Positions 11,935 through 26,450 of a stretch of DNA of 64,000 bases are shown piece after piece. Under the pieces are notes generated by a model. That model had not been told where the DNA came from and did no database searches. It saw nothing but the letters and a program-made list of their open reading frames with translations. A program made the position numbers and the translations under genes. This DNA comes from Lunularia cruciata (Eukaryota; Streptophyta; Marchantiopsida; Lunulariales; Lunulariaceae), in assembly GCA_948567375.1 (NCBI GenBank), contig OX419759.1:41258593-41322592 (forward strand), given 5' to 3'. The stretch's first letter is position 1. Each line of letters opens with the position of its first letter.

Positions 11935-12840
11935 TAGATTTATTTAAAGAAAATTAGAAAATCGTGTAGGTTTTACTTTTGGTTCTTCTTCTTCATTACT
12001 AGTACAATATATTAAAAAAAAATTCATATAAAAAATGAACATCTTTTTTAGTAAATAATTTCGATATATAGATGACTAAGTACTTGGTGAATTTTATATT
12101 ACATGTATATGAATATCCTGTAAGAGTAGAGAATGATAACAAATATAATAGACAATAACATTGGTCTGATATTTTGGTGGATAAAATATATTAAAAATAT
12201 CAGTCTTATATTTTAGAGACCTCTATGATCCCATATAATTAAATTTAGCTAATACCTCAGCTTAAATACTGGTTCTGATTACTTTTATACTAAAAGAATA
12301 AACTTGATAATCCAGTTACTACAATCATCTTGCAACAAAAGGACCTTACAAGAGTTCGCACTTACTATGGAATATGTATTGAAATGTATAATTGCTTTTT
12401 GGCAGGATTATATAAATAATTTAAATAAAATATTACTAAGTAAACCAAGATAAAAAGATTCAATAGCTCCAAAAAACAAAGAAAACTGAAAAAACCATTT
12501 TGAGTTTCTTACATTATGAGGCAAATAAAAGAAAATCTAGTGGATAAAAGCAGAACAAGAGTAGTTATTACTAGCATGTACAGGCACAAGATAGAAATTC
12601 TACAAGTAAATGTCTGATTTATCATATAAAATATATCCTCACCAAATTATAGAATGATTTATTATAAAAATTAATATCCTGACATACACTATAGAATGAG
12701 AACATCATTTTATACGATTGGTCTATAAGCACTACTTTTCGGGAATATTTTAAAATTATTACTTATTATAAGAAAAAGGATACTGCAAAATTCGAAGAGA
12801 TTTTCTATAATCCATAAACAAGTTTATAAGACACTCATTA

Positions 12841-13200
12841 AAGATTGAGAATAGAAAAGGTTATTTGGAGAACGGGAAAACGAGAGTTAAACAGATACGC
12901 AGAGCAAAGGGGAAAATCCGAAAGCCCACGAAGAAAGTAATTCAGGGTGTTGTCGAAACCAAGTGGACAAAAGACAAACGACTCCCTCGCCAAGGAACTA
13001 GGAGGGACCCAGCGGTAAGATAAAGTACTGACTACGGTGGGAGCACGCTCGAAGGGATTCGCCACGGACATGGTAGAGTACCCTAGTACGAGCGGCCCTG
13101 AAGAACGAGGCCTTACATCCGACGAGTAGGAATCTGGAGGGCCCAGGTTCCGCGACCTGGTATAGAGAACGGCGTAAAGGCGTGGAAAGAATATAGTTTG
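12841..13200. other. Purine-rich GC-richer tract of unknown origin
   Basis: Abrupt change from the AT-rich tract to about half G+C, with the + strand strongly purine-rich. It lacks the trinucleotide repeats seen just downstream. A minus-strand open frame crosses it (12838-13266) but shows no protein motif. It resembles intergenic or intron-like sequence of plant mitochondria in style, and may belong to the same organelle insert. I could not match it to a gene. Confidence 0.3.
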
Positions 13201-14616
13201 TATTCCCTGCACAGTACAGTTGATGCAGCAGCAGAAGCAGCGATGGGGGAGTGGGTGAGAAGTCACAGAAAAAAGTTTTACTTTTCCTTGTTCTCCTCCT
13301 CCTCCTCCTCCTCCTCTTACTGCTGTAGAGATGTAGAGAAGAACAAGCAGATGTTACGAATGATCAATTCGTGTAGTGGAGTTGAGGTGATTGAGGGATC
13401 CGAGACTGACAATTGCTGGAGACAGAGTTCCGGCACTTTTGAGTCTCGATCAATTGACAGAGTTTCAACAAATGTTTACACTTTTGTTGTTTGTAGTTAC
13501 TGAGTGTCTGTGGAGAGGTCCGCCTTTGTGATTATCAATCTGGACATAGAGGGTTTGTCCGAGGTGGGGATGATTTGGTGAGGTTAAGAATGAGTTGTTG
13601 TTGTTGCGGAGAATCGTCCTGTTGCTGGGAGGGACGGTTTTCCAGGGTTAATTTAATGATGGGTGGTGGTCATGAGTGAGGAAGAAGAATTGTTTTTGCA
13701 TATTTCCTTTCCTTAGTCACTGGACGCAATCTAGCTTCGTCACGTCGACCATTGGTCGGTAGAATTCATCGCGGAACACGTCATGCCTTGGGATTGAGGA
13801 CTTAATCTTCGGACGACTTGGCCGTGTTGTTCTTGAGCATACATAATTGACACAAACCATTAAGTGGAGCTCTCTCTGCTCAGCTTTGAGGGGTGGCGTA
13901 GACTGGAACAAGGGAGAAGAAGGGAAGAACAGAGCACTACTTTTGCTTCTACTTCTATCAGTTGATGACCTCCCAGAAGAAAAAGTGAGAGAAGGGCAGC
14001 TCTGTCGTCTATGTTGCATGCAGTTGACGGTTGGCGGAAGGAAGAGAAGTTGGGTTGGTAGAGGAAGAGAGGGGATAGGTCGATCAATTAGCTGTTGTGT
14101 CTGTCTGTCGATTGCGGCAGTCAGAAAAACTGGGCTCGGATGGGCTCAGCTCAGCTGAGCTGCTGATCAGCACGCAGCTGGGGGCCGTGATAATTTTTTT
14201 TTTCCCGCAACTGGATCGTGCAGAATTGGATGGAGAGAGGGTGAGCTACTACTGACCCGGAGGGTCGGAGAATTGAATGCTCGATAGCAGCTGAGTAGCC
14301 GTCCGTAGCCCCGGAGCTGTTGGATATCGATCTTGGGGTAGCTTGTTGTATGTTTGTTTACTCCAGAGGTTCGAGGTGATGGAAGCAGGGGCCGGAGGTG
14401 CAGTAGAAGTATTTGAAAGGAATGATGAGCTGTTGCGGCTCTTACGACGTGTGATATGGGATCATCCGTTAGGGCCAGGAATGTCCTTGTTGTTTCTGGA
14501 GATTACGCCATGAGCTCTGTTAGCCAGGGAGGATAGTGATAGAAGTTTCCAGAGGAGGAGGAAGAGAAGAAGAATAAGAAGAAGGATTCCAGAAGGTAGA
14601 AGCTGAGGTAGAAGCT
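13201..14616 (+). promoter_or_regulatory. SnRK1 promoter and 5' leader region
   Basis: Holds a (CTC)n run (13291-13317), T- and G-rich stretches, a 16-bp perfect palindrome CAGCTCAGCTGAGCTG (14146-14161) and a purine-rich GAAGAA-type stretch just before the start codon. CT repeats and purine-rich leaders are common in plant kinase gene leaders. The transcription start cannot be fixed from sequence. A 44-codon upstream ORF is listed separately. Confidence 0.45.
14379..14513 (+). CDS. Candidate upstream ORF in the SnRK1 leader (44 aa)
   Basis: ATG at 14379, TGA at 14511-14513, ending 103 nt before the kinase start codon and in a different frame. The peptide has an acidic-basic amphipathic start (MEAGAGGAVEVFERNDELL) and a hydrophobic end (MSLLFLEITP). 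If the leader is transcribed through this point, the uORF could reduce or condition translation of the kinase. Whether it is in the mature leader and whether the peptide is conserved are unknown. Confidence 0.3.
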   Translation: MEAGAGGAVEVFERNDELLRLLRRVIWDHPLGPGMSLLFLEITP

Positions 14617-19304
<4,688 letters not shown>

Positions 19305-19926
19305 TCAGCAGAAGTGAGGTGTTCCATTCATCCAAAGGTGAGAAAATGGTCATGTTCCAAGTATAGACCGAGGAGGTTGGAACTAGAGCGTTAGACCACG
19401 GAGAGTTGACATTTCTGCTTGCTTACAAGTTCATGGGCACTGATAAGCTGTAAACTACCTTTGCAGGAGAGCCTGTCTTCACAATTTTGCTAAGAATCCT
19501 TCAGATGTTTTTACTGTTGACAACACTGTCGAAGGGATTTGAGGCCTTCGCAGTTTGCATCAGCCGATTTTGAGCGACCACCATTTCAGTCTTATTCTGG
19601 ACGACCCAGGAAGTGATAAACCTGTGTCCGAGTGTCAGACCTGTTGAAAATCGTAGTGTGTTCCGCACTATTTTACTGCCATGAAATATCGTGTGTCCTG
19701 AATGTTTACTCTCCGCGGATTATTTTCTGTTTGTAGCTATCCTTGCATCTATCCTATACACTCTGAAAATTTCTTAGAAGAAGATTTTCTGCATATGAAT
19801 TAAAGAGGACAGAAAGCATCTCTATAAAAGAGAATGGCTATGTATATTAATCTAGGGGTCGTGTTGAGGGGTTGTGGTGAAGCGGACCTATGCTTCTAGT
19901 GACCAGTTCAGATCCTCCCAGCTGAA

Positions 19927-19957
19927 TTCGAATTTGAACATGTAGTTCAAATTCGAA
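19927..19957. repeat. Perfect hairpin, 13-bp arms
   Basis: TTCGAATTTGAAC, loop ATGTA, GTTCAAATTCGAA. It lies in non-coding DNA about 620 bases downstream of the kinase stop codon. Confidence 0.9.
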
Positions 19958-21551
19958 GATAAGTATCTATTGACGCAATCCCATGAAACGCAATCGACTT
20001 GACCGTCAATCAGATAATGAGCAACCGGTAGACACTGGCAAAGTATAAATGTTGTCCGGTCCAGGGAATGCACTCAGCATATATTGACAGAAATTCTGAA
20101 GAGATCTCTGTGGGAGAGTATCAGACTCAAATGAGCCAGACGAAGGTCTGATAAATGCAGGATATGTAGGAGCTCCCCTCATCCGCCACCCCTCCAACTT
20201 TGAATAGAAATACATGATATTTTCCATATTTTGGATAATATTTGACCAACAAAAATTAACATATAAGCACCGCGGCAGTCCACCAGTTCCATTGGCTTTC
20301 CAGCGAGAGTGACAGCGTTTGGATGTCTCTAATGATTGACTGGAGCACTCTTGAAACTTTGTGTGGATGATGTTTAGACTGTACATGATGTCTCAGTTTT
20401 GTTGAAGTGTTCCTCTTTTCATTTCTGGACATAATGGGAGCACGTTTATGCCTACGTCAGAGCACAAGGTACTAGGAGCTTGGTAACTGAAAGTGTTGAT
20501 TTTAACTGACAATGGCTCATGTGTGGAGAGTACTAGACGGAACTTCAGAGTATGAACATCTTTTGCTATCAAGGGGTGATGGGCACCATAGACCTATGGT
20601 GACCATCAGCTACTGTAATACAATGAAATGAAAGTGAGTAGCTGGAAAACGATCTTCGAATGGAGACACAGTAGTCTAGGTGTTAGTTGATAGCAATACA
20701 GAGTTCATTAACATCTAATTTGTTGATCTCAAATAATTTCATGTGATAATCACTGAAAGGTGGTTAGGAATCCTTTAATCCCAGGGTCTCCCATTGCAAG
20801 AGGGTAATCAGCCTATCAATGCCCTCCCAACTTTCTCCATGAGTTAGTTATCTAGTCACGAAAATTAACCGAGCTTGCTTGTAAAGACTTATCTGTCAAC
20901 TTGACGTGAACTGATCTATCTAGCAATAGGTTTAGCAATGGAATGTCGACCCTGAGCTTTTTGAAATTTGAAGTGATTGCATTACCGTCAGCCTTGGAAC
21001 CTGTTGAGGTCAGCAAACTCGTGAGACTTCGACTGATACTTGGAAAGTTCAATCATCAAATTATCATGACATGGTAGTGATCTGCAAGCTAACCGCTTAA
21101 GTAAACTTTGTTTTGACATTTCAATCGGTACGGACTGGATTGCCAATTTGATCTTCAGCAATTGTGGGTCTCAAAGTTAAAGCAGAATCTTTTGTCCCAG
21201 GTCCATGGGCTGAACTTAAAGAGACAGGCCCTGCCACATCTCACAGATATGGTGAGATAGAAGCTTGGGAAAGGTAATCAACTTCCCCTTTGCCCATTCT
21301 TTACAGAAGCACAAAGGGATGCCCAAGCAATCAGATACCTCGGGTGATATGCACAAGATGAGCTTAACGATCAAGTTGTAATTTACCAGGTTTCTCTCGT
21401 AGTGTGCTGTCATTACATAGAAGATCTAATTAGAACCAGATGAAGGCAGAAGGGGCATACGAGAGTTATATTCTTTGAGTCTCGCAACTCTTCTGGCCCT
21501 GTGACGAATTGCAGGGCTACGAGTATGTGGTTGCTCATCTACTTAAAACGT

Positions 21552-21608
21552 CTTGAAGATACAGAACACGTCCAAATATAAGACGTGTGTATCTTCTGTA
21601 TCTTCAAG
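21552..21608. repeat. Imperfect hairpin, 21-bp arms with a 6-nt bulge
   Basis: The left arm CTTGAAGATACAGAACACGTC pairs with the right arm apart from GTATCT inserted in the right arm; the loop is nine to ten nt. The inserted hexamer repeats part of the arm itself. Confidence 0.8.
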
Positions 21609-22429
21609 ATCTTCATCGAAACAAAACTTGACTGGGTGTCCAAGACAAATTGTCTATTTTTGTTGCGGGATGCACCTACATTGGACAGTATTCACATATT
21701 TGACCTGGAACTTTCCCGGGGTTGGTTAATTCTTGGGAGATTTCAGCAACAAAAGTTTAAGCACTGCTCAGATTTCAGTTCCAATAACCTTTAAAAAACG
21801 AAGTCTTCTTGCGTATGACGTGGGACCTGGCCTCAGATCGTCGACAAACACACCTACTCAGAGGTGCACAGAATGAGTGTTATGTTTGGCTTGCTATAAG
21901 TGACTTGCCTGATCAAGAGCAAGAGCAAAACTTGACTGATGGAAACTCCTTACTGTATCATGCGGATATATATTCAGTTACTTCTAAGGTTGACTATTAA
22001 AGTGACTAGATATCTTGAGTGGTCAATACTCATGAAGTCACGCAGGTCTATATTCAGGAGTTTAGACAGATGACAGAGTGACTATCCCTGTGTTTGTATA
22101 TATATACATATGTGCAATGGAAATAAAGGTTCGAGTGCTGGTGTGAGCCTGTTTCAGCCGTGGAGGTAGCTTCCGAGACAGGGAGTGAACCACGTTATTT
22201 CTTGTTAGTCCTCTGAAGATGTTTAATGGGCCTTATGATGTGCTATTGCGAGAGGTCCCTTGGGACTGTATTTTCTAACAATGAGGATCAAAAATAACTC
22301 AGTGGATTTTTGGATCGTACAAATTGGGACAATGGCCGATTCTATCGTTGTTATCATTGGCCTTATCTGACCATGAATCACACAATCTATGATGAGAAGA
22401 AAGAACTTCACACAGAATGTTCCTTTTAC

Positions 22430-23630
22430 ACACCTTCGAATGGGCCAAGGAGACAAAGTTTATTGCCATTACCAAAACTACTTGATAGTATGTCGTGTTC
22501 AAAGGCCGAAATTAATCGTGAGACGTCCTCACATATAGAGGAGTCTCCACTTCGCATCGTATTCTTGGGATTCAAACTGCAGTTTCATACTGGGGATCTG
22601 GATTCTGAATAGAGTCCACGGGCAGGCTACTAATCAGTATGGTAAATTGTATCCAGTTTGTGGATTTCGACTCACGTATTGCGCGAAAGGCTCAGAGGGG
22701 ACAAAATATATCGACATTCCGGAAAGCAGTTGATAACTGGTCGTACTCCAAGGCGCAAATCAATTGTGGAAATTCCCCACGAACAGAAGTGCCTGCAGTT
22801 CACATTGTCTTCAATATGGAGATTTTCATCCAGGTTTCCGATTTCGACACAGCAGTTGCGCAAAGTTTATCGCCATAGGGAAAAGCGGTTAATGATTATT
22901 GGTCGTACTGTGTCGATTCTGAGAATATCTCGGAAATTGAAGTGCCTGCACTTCACATGGTCTCCCGATGAATTTCGATCAAAGTGTTGTACAGTTGATT
23001 TGAATTCTATTGAATTCTGAACCGAGATCCAGATTAACGGGCTGCTGTCAATTTGGATCAGGCACTGTCTGGATCTCGTTCTCTATTCACTACGTGAAAC
23101 TGGTTCATGCTTGTCAAAATCAAGAAAAATGACGCGAGTAGATTGACCTTTATTCACAAAACTGATCAGGAGCCAATTGACTGCAAATTTATCCATCTAC
23201 AGTAGAATTCAAATCAACGGTACAAGACTTTGGTCGAAATCCATACTGTACATCATTGACAGTGATTCATGTCAATTTGGATTCAGGCATGAATCACTGT
23301 CAGTGATGTACTGCATAACGAGTTCTAGATCTTAACCACCGGGAATTAAGAAACGTACTACTCCACAGAGAACGAGGTCCAGATTTCAACAAAGGGCTCG
23401 ATGCAATACAAATTGCATCGCACGGAAAACGACATCCCAAGTTTAGGATTTTGGCAGGCATGGAATCACTAACAGTGATGTACTGCATAACGAGATCCAA
23501 ATCTTCAAATCACGGGCAGAAGGAAACATTCTGCATAGGGGATGAATATTCAGATATCAACTATGGGCAGGAAACTAAAATGCACTGCGCGGGGACGGAT
23601 GTCTAAAGATCCGGGCGATAAATAAACATC
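22430..23630 (+). repeat. Complex degenerate tandem array
   Basis: Two repeat types. Type 1, about 190 bp, recurs from about 22450, 22665 and 22850, with landmarks GGTCGTACT, GAAGTGCCTGCAGTTCACAT and a following GATTTCGA. Type 2, about 170 bp, recurs at 23287 and 23456, with landmarks ATCACTGTCAGTGATGTACT and GCATAACGAG followed by a GAG(A/G)TCCA(G/A)AT-like element. Units differ by many substitutions. Open frames over type 1 units in different frames translate to similar peptides, as expected from repeat DNA, so I make no gene call. Confidence 0.6.
23249..23310. repeat. Inverted repeat, 23-bp arms
   Basis: The left arm begins TACATCATTGACAGTGATTC and the right arm is its complement with a single difference; the spacer is about 16 nt. 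The right arm is also the start of the type 2 unit, which recurs near 23456 without its partner. Confidence 0.8.
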
Positions 23631-25496
23631 GAGTCAAGGCATCAAGATCATCTGGGGAAAGGCTAGGGTGAACAATGCAGGGTGGCAGGGCCATCGGGTT
23701 GCTGAGAGATCATCCGGAGAAAGGCATGGTGGAGCATAAAGCTTTCGATTTGGACTGATCCTTGAGTTTGATTCACATTCTCTCGCCGTGCGGGGAGACT
23801 TCATGCTGCCTCTTTTTGTACCACTGAATTTTGCATGCAACTAAACTTATGGTTTTATAGCACGAACAAATGCTTTTCGTACCTCGTATCGGAAACTACA
23901 CACCCTCTTGTGGAATTCAGTACTTTGGTCTGCAACCATGATCCAATCTTCGAGGACGTTGTAGTGTTGGTGTTTTTCCTGCTCCTAAAACCACGGACTA
24001 ACTTGTAGTATAGTACGTTGTTGCAGTGTACTCATGCTTCCAATATTAACTTCTAAAACATAATCTCTTACAAAGTTTATGATTTATTTTTCAACATTGA
24101 TCTAAAACATCATAAGAAGGATGGTGGTCTGGGAGAACAAGTTTTTCTTTAGACTAAGTTAAAAGATGAGAAGTTGGAGTTGTCCTTTTCAAGGACCTAT
24201 ATTATTTAGCGTAATTACTATCCGTGAATCATTTAGTTTCACAACCACTTTATTGCTTGTGATAGTACTATAGTAAGTATGTGTTACAGTAGTGATTTAG
24301 TGTGACAACCAAATTAATGATATTATTTGAGTGCGAGATTCATTTTCCAAAATTTGTCAGACGAACTGTGTGCTGCCAACATTGATGATTAGAGTACGGT
24401 CTGATTTCAAGAACCAAGACGAGTGGAGTTGCCTGCCTTTCAATTTTTCTTTTTTTTCCAAGATGTGGTTTGTTGTGAGTACAGCAATGGAAAGGTCGTG
24501 TGAAAGATGTGGAGAGATTTTGCACAACCATTGAAATGCCATGGGAAATGAAAGTGTAAGAAGTCACTTAAGGCCCAATGTATCATCTCGTTTACTCAAA
24601 TTCTTAAAATATGCGAGTGCATAAGAGGTGTTGACACATATTTGAGATGAAGTTTGCTTGCCTCATTAGTCGGATTCTCTAGAACTCTACCTATGCTGCT
24701 TGAGATATATGATGGAGAAAAGAGAGAAATTGAGGAGGTGGGGAAGCCAACCATAGGCAATATGTCTAACTCTAATTGCAAGATCTTGTAGTGGAGCTGG
24801 AAAACTTGCTTTGCAACAAGTATCTCTCGAAACTCAAAAGGGCCTGAGTCAAATGTTACAGGACAGTGAGAGACATAGAATAAGAAAGTACAGGATTGAT
24901 TGCGGCCACAATTTGAGAATTTACAACAATAATAGAATTAGTCCTAATGCAAATGTGCAGAATGCATGAGATGGTGGAAAACAGAGAAGTTTAAACTTGA
25001 ATACATTACAAATCTGAAATTTTTGTAACATATTCAAGTTGAACTTCTCTTTTTTGTCTTTAAGTCGTTGTTGTGGAGTTGGAAGAAAATTTCAAGGCCA
25101 ATCGAAGTGTAGTAAGGGCCATTGAAAAAGAGAGCCACTTGGACTAATTAGCTTTGTGATATTTTGGTTGATGAATTTTATAGACTCAAGGCTACCAAAA
25201 TGAAATTCTCACCTAGTGCTTAAATGTTAGCTCTTGTTGCTTTAAAGCACTTTGCAACATCTACTTTTCATCTTTTAGCAATCTGTCAAGGCTTATGATG
25301 TAACATTGTCCCATTACATCAAATTATATCAAATTACTGCATATTAGTGCAAGAGAAGTTTAGTTATTCCAAGATCAGAAAACATAGTCCATACAATGCA
25401 AATGGGAAATTTGATGGGTTCAAGTTTCAAACTAGAATTGATCGAGAAGATCATGACTTTTCACATGGGAGTTTTGGCTTGAAGGTTAAAGAAGAA
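23631..25496. other. Intergenic, no gene seen
   Basis: Only short open frames. An imperfect foldback at about 24987-25050 has arms AGAAGTTTAAACTTGAATAC and its near complement about 14 nt away, with a few mismatches. It is small enough to be a MITE remnant or chance local inversion. Confidence 0.45.
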
Positions 25497-26450
25497 AGAA
25501 GGCGACCACATAGAATGCAGGAAGGATGGGAAGACCCCGTCAAGCCGTACAAGGGAGAGACCAAGAGGTAAAATGGTGCAAGGTCCCAATAGTATCGATA
25601 TGAGAAATCTGCCCTACCGCACCTAAGACATCCAAACTATGTAAGTTGTAAGGTCTACAAACTACTTGAGCATCCAAAGAAGCATCACATAGAGTGACTG
25701 CTCTCCTTTGGGTTGCACCAATTAATGCTCTCTGTAGAGCAATTGTCGTGCGTATATACATCGCTACACAACATACATCGCTGTCAACATCATACACTAT
25801 AGAAGCACAACTCACACATCAGTCATACAAAGACTCTAAAGTGCCACAATAATCAGATCGTTTACCACTCGAATCAATCGAACTCATATCAGTACTTGAT
25901 CTGATCCTCAACAACTTGCCAACAATAGGGCACTGATTATAGTCTAGCCACACCCACTCTAGCTAAGAGACTCCAAGTGACGCTCGCCGGCTTTTATCCA
26001 CTCTAGCCAGGAACTCGAAGACCCAACATCAGAGAAGTGAGCTCTCTGGAGCTGCACTCCCAGGGTATACCCCTGATTTTGACCTAGGTCTCCTCCCAAC
26101 GGTCACGCTGATGGCACACCCGACGGTGCAGACAATGCAAGTGACGGTGGGCCCTGCCATGAAGTCAATACCTTAAACCTGAAATCTGACTGTCGGAAAG
26201 TAGTCTATGAGTAATGGCCAAAATGCCTCTAACTACTATCACTGGAACTCCACTGTTCGAGCATCTCGATGCGACACTACAAATGGCGTGACACAATGGA
26301 CACATGCTATCTAAAGTATATTATAAAGTATGAGAGTGGTGATACCTCTGGCATCTAATATGTTAAGCCCACACACACTCCTTGAAAAATATGTCAAATG
26401 CCATGTCCATTGCTCCATATAACTCCAAGGCTAGAGGAACAAAGAGTATT
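25497..26450 (-). mobile_element. RLE-type retroelement, copy 2 (3' end fragment), interrupted
   Basis: The minus-strand 3' tail (hairpin at 25525-25541, GTCGCC then pyrimidines at 25497) is followed by the family's 3' untranslated and C-terminal coding sequence, also found at 40.9 and 60.0 kb. The copy is split: 25497-25743 and 26294-26450 are continuous in the other copies. The inserted 550 bp is listed separately. The fragment ends near 26450, where similarity to the other copies stops, so it is strongly truncated at its 5' end. Confidence 0.75.
25744..26293. mobile_element. Solo-LTR-like insertion
   Basis: Defined by comparison with intact copies of the host retroelement, which are continuous across this point (AGAGCAAT then GGACACATG-like sequence). 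The 550-bp insert begins TGTCG and ends GACA, so TG...CA, and is flanked by CAAT on both sides (25740-25743 and 26294-26297). This is the signature of a solo LTR. It does not resemble the LTRs of the 51 kb chromovirus, and no internal domain is present. A 4-bp duplication is shorter than the usual 5 bp. Confidence 0.6.

Larger units (their letters stand above)
11140..12840. other. AT-rich tract, probably organelle-derived in part
   Basis: Markedly richer in A+T than the flanks, with long A/T runs. It contains the mitochondrial cox3/rps2 segment (11466-11934). The rest has no recognisable gene. The sharp change in composition at both ends, together with the certain mitochondrial piece inside, suggests a larger nuclear insertion of mitochondrial DNA that has decayed. 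The extent is inference. Confidence 0.45.
19305..22429. other. SnRK1 3' flank and intergenic DNA, no gene
   Basis: The kinase 3' untranslated part probably ends within the first 500 bases. Beyond it I see no recognisable gene. A minus-strand frame of 126 codons (20006-20386) and others have no motif. Two hairpins are listed separately (19927-19957 and 21552-21608). Confidence 0.5.

Noticed and set aside
12838..13266. 142-codon minus-strand frame
   Set aside because: No protein motif; it follows from the purine bias of the tract, which removes stops on the complementary strand.
13198..13503. 101-codon frame with a Ser run upstream of SnRK1
   Set aside because: It begins at TTG, not ATG, and its Ser run is the (CTC)n microsatellite; it is best seen as promoter or leader sequence.
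19861..19930. tRNA-like stretch with a GTTCAGATCC box
   Set aside because: No cloverleaf with a paired acceptor stem could be drawn, and the A box is poor.
20006..20386. 126-codon minus-strand frame
   Set aside because: No recognisable domain, no splice context, and it overlaps no repeat family; it was not strong enough to call.
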